NCBI GenBank assembly: GCA_023935145.1
Contig: CM043697.1
Span: 51,916,001 to 51,980,000 of the forward strand
Source of the DNA: Bretschneidera sinensis
Taxonomy: Eukaryota; Streptophyta; Magnoliopsida; Brassicales; Akaniaceae
Direction of reading: 5' to 3'
Length of the DNA stretch: 64,000 nt
Of the stretch, positions 55,266-64,000 are shown piece by piece. The notes under the pieces were generated by a model. The model was not told the DNA's origin and searched no databases. It saw nothing but the letters and a program-made list of their open reading frames with translations. The position numbers and the translations under genes are program-made. Position 1 is the first letter of the stretch; each line of letters opens with the position of its first letter.

Positions 55266-56088
55266 TATGTGCACCATATCTTCTAACTCCATATAACGAT
55301 GCAATTCCATCGAATTAGCAATTTATAGGTTCAAACCAGCCGAGAACCTAGCCATAGTAACCTCTCGGTCCTCCTCTACATTTGCTCGGATCATAGCTAT
55401 TTCCATCTCTTTATAATAATGCTCCACACTCCGACTACCTTGTGTAAGACTTTGCAATTTTGGGTATAACTCACGGTAGTAATGGCTTGGAACAAACCGT
55501 TTCCTCATCACGGTTTTCATCTCCTCCAAAGTCTCTATTGGACGCTCTCTATTTCTCCTCCTGTTTAACACTAGCTGATCCTACCAAACAATTGCATAGT
55601 CAAAAAATTCAAAATGCCACAAGTTTAACCTTTTAAAGCTCGGAATAATTATGACAATCAAATACTAATCCTATCTTCTTCTCCCACTCAAGGTAAGCTT
55701 CAAGATCGTTTTTGCCTTGAAACGATGGAATCTTCATCTTAATACTACCCAAGTTATTATCTTCCCGATTCCTAGCTTCTCTACATCGACCACCAAATCT
55801 CCTATGGCTAACAACTGATTCCAGATCAACTTCTTCATCAAATCCATTCCCATAATACTCTTCATCTTCAAATCTCTCTCCCTTAGGTTGAACTCTCTCC
55901 CTCCTACGTACATTAGGAGCGTTTTGTTGCTGCCCCACATGCGCATTCTCTACTCAAACTATCCGCTCCTGTTCCATCTCCGTTCTCAATACTTTCCTCA
56001 TCTCACCCATTAAAGCCTCCATGAGCAACTTCGGATCACCCTCTCCCGACATATCTCCAGAATTATTTTTGTTCTTGTTATCTGACAC
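55266..56088 (-). pseudogene. B1 Gag N-terminal half, unit copy 3
   Basis: Frames 55633-55938 and 55323-55571 carry the same defects as the other two copies. In addition the start codon is lost (GTG instead of ATG; CAC at 56086-56088 on the plus strand). Small differences (for example EHYYKEM for EDYYKEM) show it separated before the 5.8-kb duplication of copies 1 and 2. Confidence 0.87.
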
Positions 56089-56552
56089 GTTTGCTGCAAA
56101 AACAAAGTTAGAGAAAAAAAAAGAGGAACAAAAGGACCTCACACACTCCCTCATGTGTTTCACTCAAAGAATGAGTCACTCAAATTCATTCGTGTTTTCA
56201 CACAAATATCAGATTGGCTTTTACCCTCTTATGTGCTCACCACTCTCACCTTTTTCCACTCGTAATAATCCTCTATAAGTTCTTATCAAACTAACCGAAT
56301 AAGTATCAAAGTTTCCAACAACAATTCACCAATAACTCACAAAGAAATTCAGATTTAAAGGCTAGAATACAAGGAAAAAAAGATGAGAAATTGAAACAAG
56401 AATTGAAATGAATGAATCTAAATATCACACACATTTTTTTCACGTTTTTTTTAAACTGGAAATTCGTTCCTTTTTTTTACATTTTTATTTTTATTTTTTT
56501 ATGAATCAAAACAAAAGATAAGCAAACGTACAACTAGAAGGCTCTGATACCA
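56089..56552 (-). other. Family B leader and primer site, left arm, unit copy 3
   Basis: The intron-like leader segment is followed by the primer site at 56540-56552 (TGGTATCAGAGCC on the minus strand). It is AT-rich with several T-runs. I see no coding content. Confidence 0.7.
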
Positions 56553-56554
56553 AC

Positions 56555-57333
56555 TGATATGATCCATGCCAAGAACTAAAAAATTGATGGATCAAGAAGA
56601 CTTTCAAGATCGTCTAGAAGCAGATTTATGTGAGATCACGACCCGTTGCTTATATTGAAGCAAAAACCTTGGTATAATGAAGATACTACAATCAATTATG
56701 GAAGGATTGATTGATAAGTCGAAGATGAACGCCACAGAAACTCTGATAAGTTCAGAAGTTCTAAAAGAACCAAAGAGAAATTTCTCTCCAAAAGTATGAA
56801 TCAAATCTGAATTGTGTTATTCAAAAAGCCAATGGCTATTTAAATACATGAGAATTCGTAACTAATTAGAAAAAGGAAAACTAAGAAATAAGAAATAAAC
56901 CTAAACAGAATTCTGGTAGGAATAGGAAACTACAAAATAGGAAATAAACCTGAATAGAATTCTGGTAACCTAAAATCCAAATAAAGAAAGTACCTAACTT
57001 GGCATGCAAGCCTATATGCAACAATTAAATTCAGAAGGAAACAATTAAGAAAAGGTGCAAGGTGCAAGCCCCAAGTGGAAGAAGATTCAGATGCAACAGC
57101 CTGCTAGATTTTGGCCCATCATAATAGGCCAAAACGATATCCTTTTAGAAACTTTTTTAGGTCTAAATTGAAGTTCAAGACGTCCTCTTTCCATTCCAAT
57201 AAGTTTCAGCCCATTCGGAGTTGCGGGCAAGAAGATATGACTATTTTAATTCTGGTTATTGGGTCCTCCCGAAATTCCAAAGTGGAAGTTCCCTTGGATC
57301 ATGGAAACCCATCCTTGTGGATCATGTATAGCA
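56555..57333 (-). repeat. LTR-B, left arm, unit copy 3
   Basis: This is a 779-bp minus-strand LTR with a single 54-bp repeat, equivalent to 26776-27554. Confidence 0.77.
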
Positions 57334-57667
57334 TTATCCTTGGGCCCCCAAAGATGGTTCTTAGCCACAATATGTTGAATAAGCCAATTGAGAGTTTTCT
57401 TGAACCATTTAGCTCGGGCCCTTATAACTGGACCAGTTGGAACTTGAATAAACCGTTTAGCTCAGGTGATGAGGGCACGACTAACAAATGGGAGGCAGAT
57501 CCTATTCAAGTTCCAATTGGTCAAGTTACAAGAGCTCAAGCTAAACGGTTTATTCAAGTTCCAATTGGTCCAGTTATAAGGGCCCGAGTTAAACGGTTCA
57601 AGAAAACTCTCAATTCGCTTATTCAACATATTTGGGCTAAGAACCATCTTTGGGGGCCCAAGGATAA

Positions 57668-58490
57668 TGCTATACATGATCCACAAGGATGGGTTTCCAT
57701 GATTCAAGGGAATTTCCACTTTGGAATTTCGGGAGGACCCAAAGAACATAATTAAAATGGTCATATCTTCTTGCTCGCAACTCCAAATGGGCTGAAACTT
57801 ATTAGGATGGAAAGATGACGTCTTGGCACTCAATTTTGACCTAAGAAAGTTTCGAAAAGGATATCGTTTGGGTCTGGTATGATAGGCCGAAATCCAGTAG
57901 GCTGTTGCATCCAAATCTACGTTGGGCTTGCACCTTTTCTTAATTGTTTCCTTCTAAATTTAATTGTTGCATTATAAGACTTGCATGCCAAGTTAAGTAC
58001 TTTCCTTATTTGAATTTTAGGTTACCAAAATTTTATTTAGGTTTATTTCCTATTTCGTAGTTTCCTATTCCTACCAGAATTCTGTTTAGGTTTATTTCCT
58101 ATTTTTTTAGTTTTCCTTTTTCTATTTGGTTACGAATTCTCATGTATTTAAATAGCTATTGGCTTTTGGAATAAGACAATTCAGATTCGATTCATACTTT
58201 CAGAGAGAAATTTCTCTTTGGTTCTTTTAGAACTTCTGAACTTATCGGAGTTTCCGTGGCGTTCATCTTCGACTTATCAATCAATCCTTCCATAATTGAT
58301 TGTGGTGTCTTCATTATACCAAGGTTCTTGCTTCGATATAAGCAACGAGTCGCGGTCTCAGTCTTCATTATACCAAGGTTCTTGCTTCAATATAAGTAAC
58401 GGGTCGCGGTCTCACATAAATCTGCTTCTAGACGATCTTGGAGGTCTTCTTGATCCATAAATTTCTTAGTTCTTGGCGTGGATCATATTA
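57668..58490 (+). repeat. LTR-B, right arm of unit copy 3; 5' LTR of B4
   Basis: This 823-bp plus-strand LTR has TATTTAAATA at 58145-58154 and two 54-bp repeats. It ends CATATTA, followed by a perfect TGGTATCAGAGCC primer site at 58493-58505. Confidence 0.78.
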
Positions 58491-58517
58491 TTTGGTATCA
58501 GAGCCTTTTAGTTGCAG

Positions 58518-58909
58518 GTTTGCTTATCTTTTGTTTTGATTCATAAAAAAAAATAGTGAAAAAAACGAAATTGGAAAAAAAAAAGAATAATAAATTTCCA
58601 GTTTAGAAAAAAAACGTGAAAAAAAAAGAAAAGTGTGTAATATTTAGATTCAATCCTTATTTCTGAATTTCTTTGTGAGTTATTGGTGAATTATTGCTGG
58701 AAACTTTGATACTTGTTCGGTTAGTTTGATAAAAACCTATAGAGGATTATTACGAGTGGAAAAAGGCAAGAGTGGTGAGCACGTAAAAGGGGAAAAGCCA
58801 ATCTGATTTTTGTGTGAAAACACAAGTGAAATTGAGTGACTAATTCTTTTAGTGAAACACGTGAGGGAGTTTGTGAGGTCTTTTTTTTTTTCTAACGTTA
58901 TTTTTGCAG
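58518..58909 (+). other. Intron-like segment in B4 leader
   Basis: A 392-bp segment runs from GTTTGCTTATC to TTTTTGCAG, flanked by TTGCAG and CAAACATG. It is the same segment that is missing from U1. An upstream ATG (58852) lies inside it, in frame with gag, but the conserved gag start is at 58915. Confidence 0.55.
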
Positions 58910-58914
58910 CAAAC

Positions 58915-60495
58915 ATGTCAGACAACAAGAACAAAAATAATTCCGGAGATACGTCGGGATATGGTGATCCGAAGTTGTTCATGGAAGCTTTAATGGGTGA
59001 GATGAGAAGAGTATTGCGAACGGAGATGGAACAGGTTCATGAGCGGATTGATCGGGTAGATAATGCACGTGTGGGGCAGCAACAAAACGCTCCTAATGTG
59101 CGTAGGAGGGAGAGAGTTCAACCTAGAGGAGAGAGAGTTGAAGATGAAGAGTATTATGGGAATGGATTTGATGAAGAAGATGATCGGGAATCAGTTGTTA
59201 GCCATAGGAGATTTGGTGGTCGAGGTAGAGAAGCTAGGAATCGGGAAGACAATAACTTGGGTAGTATTAAGATGAAGATTCCATCGTTTCAAGGCAAAAA
59301 CGATCCTGAAGCTTACCTTGAGTGGGAGAAGAAGATAGAATTAGTGTTTGATTGTCATGATTATTCCAAGCTTAAAAAGGTTAAACTTGCGGCCATTGAA
59401 TTTTTTGACTATGCGATTGTTTGGTGGGATCAGCTAGTGTTAAATAGGAGAAGAAATAGAGAGCGTCCAATAGAGACTTGGGAGGAGATGAAAACCGTGA
59501 TGAGGAAACGGTTTGTTCCAAGCCATTACTACCGTGAGTTATACCAAAAATTGCAAAGTCTTACACAAGGTAATCGGAGTGTGGAGGATTATTTATAAAG
59601 AGATGGAAGTAGCTGTGATTCGAGCAAATGTAGAGGAGGATCGAGAGGCTACTATGGCTAGGTTCTTGGCTGGTTTGAACCTGAAAATTGCTAATTCGAT
59701 GGAATTGCATCATTATGTGGAATTGGAAGATATGGTGCACATGGCTGTTAAAATTGAGAACCAACTCAAGAGGAGGAGCAGCAATACACAACGAAACCCT
59801 AACTCGGGTTCATCTTGGAGGCCGAATTTTGTGAAGCAAGCCACGGCCAAGCCCAAAACCAATCAAAAGCAAGAAAGTACCAGCCATGGAAATCAAGGTA
59901 AAACTGACTCTTCTACAACTAGAAATCGTGATATTAAGTGCTTTAAATGCCAAGGCAGGGGTCACATAGCAAGCCAATGTCCGAACAAAAGAGTTATGGT
60001 ATTGCGAGATAATGGTGAAATTGAAATCGAGGGCGAAGAAGATGCCGAATCTATGCCACCATTAGAGGATGCGAGTGATGAGGAATACGCTGCCCAAGGA
60101 GAATTGTTGGTTGCAAGGAGAGCTCTAAGTGTGCAAATAAAAGAAGATGACAAAGTGCAACGAGAAAACATCTTCCATACTAGATGCCACGTGCAAAACA
60201 AGGTATGTAGTATGATTATTGATGGAGGTAGTTGTACTAACCTTGCTAGCACTACAATGGTTGAGAAATTAGGGCTGCCAACGATTAAACATCCTCGGCC
60301 TTACAAGTTACAATGGCTCAATAATAGTGGTGAACTGAGGGTGAATAAATAGGTGTTAGTTTCCTTTCGTATTGGAAAATATGAAGATGAAGTTTTGTGT
60401 GATGTAGTTCCGATGCAAGCTGGACACTTGTTACTAGGCCGGCCATGGCAATTCGATCGGCGTGTTAAGCACGATGGCTTCACCAACCAATATTA
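58915..60495 (+). pseudogene. B4 Gag and protease (family B)
   Basis: This is a near-identical copy of B3 gag/PR in an uninterrupted location: ATG 58915, Gag core, knuckle CFKCQGRGHIASQC, protease IIDGGSCTN. A one-base T insertion near 59592 (GATTATTTATAAAG) shifts the frame. CAA at the B3 nonsense site is intact here. A TAG at 60350-60352 and a TAA near 60493 break the protease. Loss of function is therefore independent of that in B3. Confidence 0.9.
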
Positions 60496-61351
60496 ATTTG
60501 TTAAAAATCAAAGAATAATCACTCTAGTTCCTTTGACACCAAAGCACGTTTATGAAGATCAAGTGAGGTTACAAAAAGAGAGTGAGCAAACGAAAGAGAG
60601 TGAGAAAAAGAGAACAAATAAAAACCAGAAAAAGAAAATGAGAGAGGTCAAAAAAATTGAGATAGAAAATAAGAGAGCTGATTCGGTCATTGAGAGAAAA
60701 ACAAATTTCTATGCAAGAACGAGTGAAATAAAAAGAATGATGATTTTAAATCAGCCAATGATTGTACTTTTGTACAAAGAGGCGTTAAGCACTAACCAAT
60801 TTGACTCATCTTTGCCTAGTTCTATTGTTTCTCTTTTACAGGAGTTTGATAATATCTTTCCCGAGGAGATTCCACATGGCTTACCATGGCCAAGTCCCAC
60901 GAGTGTAGGTCATGTTCATAGTTTTCATGGACTTGTTAGTTTTTGCAAGAGGTTCATGAAAGACTTTAGCAGTATTGCCGCACCGCTTAGCGAAGTCATC
61001 AAGAAGATCGTTGAATTCAAATGGGGACACGAGCAAGAGAAGGGGTTCCAATTGATCGAAGAAAAATTAACTAATGCTCATTTTCAAGTCCTTGAGCACA
61101 TCAATAACAATGCATACAAATTGGATCTACCAAGTGAGTACAATGATAATACCACTTTCAATGTTTCTGATTTACGCCCTTTTGATGTAGGTGATGATTT
61201 GAGGACAAATTCTTTTCAAGAGGAGGGGAATGATGAGGGCACGACTAACAAATGGGAGGCAGATCCTATTCAAGTTCCAATTGGTCAAGTTACAAGAGCC
61301 CGAGCTAAATGGTTTATTCAAATTTCAATTGGTCTAGTTATAAGGGCCTGA
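60496..61351 (+). pseudogene. B4 remainder of Pol with the same two deletions
   Basis: It has the same joins as B3 (HGLP to WPSPTSVGH; NAHF to QVLEHINNNAY), so both deletions predate the duplication. The tail is cut by TGA at 61349-61351, a C-to-T change of the CGA in RARAKRF. No RT palm, RNase H or integrase core is present. Confidence 0.87.
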
Positions 61352-61431
61352 GCTAAATGGTTCAAGAAAACTCTCAATTGGCTTATTCAACATATTTGGG
61401 CTAAGAACCATCTTTGGGGGCCCAATGATAA

Positions 61432-61808
61432 TGCTATACATGATCCACAAGGATGGGTTTCCATGATTCAAGGGAATTTCCACTTTGGAATTTCGGGAGG
61501 ACCCAACGAACAGAATTAAAATGGTCATATCTTCTTGCTCGCAACTCCAAATGGGCTGAAACTTATTAGGATGGAAAGATGACGTCTTGGCACTCAATTT
61601 TGACCTAAGAAAGTTTCGAAAAGGATATCTTTTGGGCCTGGTATGATGGGCCGAAATCCAGTAGGTTGTTGCATCCGAATCTACGTTGGGCTTGCACCTT
61701 TTCTTAATTGTTTCCTTCTAAATTTAATTGTTGCATTATAAGGCTTGCATGCTAAGTTAGATGCTTTCCTTATTTGAATTTTAGGTTACCAAAATTCTAT
61801 TTAGGTTT
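61432..61808 (+). repeat. 3' LTR-B of B4, truncated
   Basis: The first 377 bp of LTR-B are cut at AGGTTT by LTR-A copy 7, the same position as 49117/49118. The shared breakpoint shows duplication, not two insertions. Confidence 0.8.
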
Positions 61809-63709
61809 TGATAGGAACACTTTGTGTTACGTTTTTAATGCCTTTCCTACCCTATTTGGCTTTGTAATTCTCTTAACTTTGTTATTTTGAGCTTAGTTTC
61901 TTTTCTTAGTATTTAGAAAGCTTGTGAACGTGGGAATGGTAAAATAAGGTGCTAAAATGAGTTTTCCTAGTTACTTTAGGAAATCTAAGTGGATTAAGAA
62001 AATAGTCTTATCATTCTAAGAAACTTTTCTAATTATGGAAACTTTCCTTATCTATTATTTTCTGATTTCTTTGTAGGGTTCCACCTTGGAATTATTTGGA
62101 TGATGCATCAAAACACAAGAGAATGTTGGAGTCCATTAGTGACATGGGTATGTACAACCTAACATGGGTATGCCCAACAAAAGATCACATAATCTCTTGT
62201 CAACTAAGCAAGGTGCAAGGTCCAAGCCCAAAGTGGAGGAAGATTCGGATGCAACAGCCTACTGGATTTTGGCCCATCATAAAAGGCCCAAACAATATCA
62301 TTTTTGAGACTTTCTTAGGTCCAAATTGAAGTTCAAGACGTCTTCTTTCCAGCCCAACAAGTTTCAGCTCATTTGGAGATGTGTGGAAGAAGATATGACC
62401 GTTTGAATTCTACTAGTTGGGTCCTCCTGAAATTTCGGGATTGTATTCCTCTTTCTTACTTTTGGCCATTCCTTGATTTTTTGCATGTTTTAGGGATTGT
62501 TTCCTTGCATGTTTTAGGGATTGTTTCCTTGCATGTTTCATGGCTTGTTTTTAGTATTGTTTTCTTGCTCTTCCTAAGCTTAGAGGGTTGTTCTAAGCTC
62601 TATAAATAGGGTGTTTGTAAGCTGAAAGAGATCATTTTTTCTCTTGGAACCATCTCTACTCAAAATTCAAGAAGCAAAAGGCTGAAACACTCCACCATTC
62701 CATTTCCAATTGTGAGCACATTAGGACTTTTCCAAAATGTGTTCTCCTTCATCTATCATCATAGCCGTGAGGCTCATCACCATTAACATATCAAGCTTCC
62801 TTGAGTGTGTTCAAGAAGTGTACCCCTTACGGCTATTCTTTTTAATTGTTTCAGCCTTGGATTCTTATGTTAGAGATTATTATTAATTCAATGAGTTGGT
62901 TAATTTTCAGATTTATTCTTTAATGTTTTTGAATTGTTCATGATATGTAGACATATTAATTCATTACATATGTTGAATTTTCAGTTCTGTTATATTGAAA
63001 ACTTTGATATTGCAAATCATTGAAGCCATAATCACACTTTCGATCACCTAATTGATCTGGAGTACGATTTAAAGTGGTAAAAGCTATGAACAATAGCCAA
63101 TGTTCTGGAAATTGCATGTTCTTTATCCATGGACTTTTTCATAGGAATAAGGAACATGTTATTAAATCATAATTGCTTTTGATCTTAATGATTTGTTTAA
63201 GTAATTGTAAGGATGCGCTGAGTATTAACTTGATTGCTTAAACAAAATAACTAGCTGATGGACTTTTCCTAAGCTTAGTGATTATCTAAGAAGGAATTTA
63301 TAAAGTGCATGATCTCTTTAGGCTTGCACTTTGATTCAATTCTGATATGTGATTGAGGCACGAATTTGTTGTCTACATTGAAACAATTTGATTAGTCATT
63401 TAACAAACTTGATTTTCGGAATTGTGAGAGAAAATGATCAATTGTAAATAATTGTTCTTTAATTTCCTTAGTAAAGTTAGTAAAAGAAAAATCAGATCAT
63501 GAAAACCCCCTAATCTTGTGTAATGTTAATAGATGTAGATTTATATTTGTTTATAAACTGCTAATTAAACCAATCAAATCATTTATTATCATTTTTATGA
63601 CTCTTTAGTATAGAGTACCCGCAATCCCCGGCCAATAACGATACCCTACTAATCACTTTACTACAATCTTCTGCAGGGTTTGTTGATGACCGAAATAAAC
63701 GGTCTATCA
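61809..63709 (+). repeat. LTR-A copy 7 (5' LTR of A7)
   Basis: This 1901-bp LTR is longer than copy 5 mainly by one extra 24-bp TTGCATGTTT repeat near 62490-62535. The TATA box is at 62601-62608. It is otherwise close to copy 5, its duplication partner. Confidence 0.93.
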
Positions 63710-63711
63710 AA

Positions 63712-63731
63712 TGGCGCCGTTGCCGGGGATT
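63712..63731 (+). other. Primer binding site of A7 (tRNA-Asp)
   Basis: TGGCGCCGTTGCCGGGGATT lies two bases after the LTR. The leader runs to 63935. Confidence 0.95.
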
Positions 63732-63935
63732 GCAAAATCTCTATATTTTAGTGTCATTTAACTTGTTAATATTCTTCTTAGCATATAATATAACTTGTGT
63801 TTTACTTGATTGCAATTTTAGCATGTGATTTCCTTAAAACCATTTGTAAAGTTTGTAAGGGAAGCTCATTATTATTTGTATTTCAAACTTTAACTTATAT
63901 ATTGATTCCTTTACTTTTGTTATTTAGGTCCATGA

Positions 63936-64000
63936 ATGTCAGCAGTTAGTAGAAAGACTCAAGAACTTGGAAAACGCTTGGCTTTACTAAAAGAAGTTGC
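63936..64000 (+). CDS. A7 Gag N-terminus, cut by window end
   Basis: ATGTCAGCAGTTAGTAG opens the family A gag (MSAVSRKTQELGKR...) and runs to the window edge. Only about 21 codons are visible, so nothing can be said about the integrity of this element. Confidence 0.8.
   Translation, partial: MSAVSRKTQELGKRLALLKEV

Larger units (their letters stand above)
55261..59748. repeat. Family B tail-to-tail inverted repeat, unit copy 3 (longest)
   Basis: The left arm is 55261-57464 (minus gag, leader, LTR, tail) and the right arm is about 57539-59748 (plus tail, LTR, leader, gag). They are separated by about 74 bp. Because A3 did not insert here, gag is present on both sides and the arms reach about 2.2 kb each. 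Pairing is imperfect in the leader A-runs and in the 54-bp repeat number. Confidence 0.85.

Noticed and set aside
58852..58914. Upstream ATG extending B4 gag by 21 codons
   Set aside because: It lies inside the intron-like leader segment, and its reading frame is not kept in the other copies; the conserved start is ATGTCAGAC at 58915.
1..64000. CRISPR array or bacterial mobile element
   Set aside because: The repeats are kilobase LTRs with plant tRNA primer sites and 5-bp target duplications; there are no short regularly spaced repeats with unique spacers.

Overview
This window is plant nuclear DNA built almost entirely from nested, tandem and inverted LTR retrotransposons. I see no host gene, tRNA or rRNA gene. 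Two Ty3/gypsy families account for nearly every base. Family A has a LTR of about 1.88 kb (TGATAGG...CTATCA), a primer site complementary to tRNA-Asp (TGGCGCCGTTGCCGGGGA), a Gag-PR-RT-RNaseH-INT polyprotein, and about 1.7 kb of non-coding DNA before its polypurine tract; this matches the Athila lineage. Family B has a LTR of about 0.8 kb ending CATATCA, a primer site complementary to initiator tRNA-Met (TGGTATCAGAGCC), a different Gag with a CCHC knuckle, and chromovirus-like (possibly CRM-type) protease and RT. The AT-rich composition, primer sites and lineages point to a dicot-like angiosperm and a pericentromeric repeat block. The species cannot be named from this sequence.

Layout. 1-2329: minus-strand tandem units (about 1.30 kb) of a family B deletion derivative whose leader intron is missing. 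2330-4015: truncated plus-strand element B2, inserted into the RT of minus-strand element B1. 4016-5649: B1 gag/PR/RT. 5650-25481: a minus-strand family A element (A-minus) inserted in B1 gag, itself split by a plus-strand family A element (A-plus, about 16214-25213). 25482-29134: the rest of B1 gag, its leader and LTR, then a mirror-image B tail, LTR and leader, forming a large inverted repeat. 29135-34935: a near-identical second copy of the 5.8-kb unit (LTR-A, LTR-A fragment, B inverted repeat). 34936-46223: element A3, complete, flanked by a CATGT target duplication that lies on the start codon of B3 gag. 46224-49117: B3 body and truncated LTR. 49118-54992: element A5 (LTR, gag, protease, deletion, truncated LTR). 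54993-61808: third copy of the inverted repeat, running into B4, a near-identical copy of B3 without the A3 insertion. 61809-64000: LTR, primer site and first gag codons of another family A element (A7).

How the parts fit. The simplest history is: B1 and a mirror-image B element became joined; A-minus then A-plus inserted; an A element inserted in the B 3' LTR; a segment of about 12.7 kb was duplicated (giving 49118-61808); A3 inserted into one copy only; unequal crossing-over between LTR-A copies then duplicated the 5.8-kb LTR-A/inverted-repeat unit. The LTR at 29135-31013 is visibly chimeric, which supports the last step. The feature most likely to have a biological effect is the repeated layout 'LTR-A promoter followed by antisense-then-sense family B', which could be transcribed as hairpin RNA. 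Most coding regions are broken; the 1221-codon pol of A3 is the only long uninterrupted pol frame. Sequence comparisons in this annotation were made by eye.
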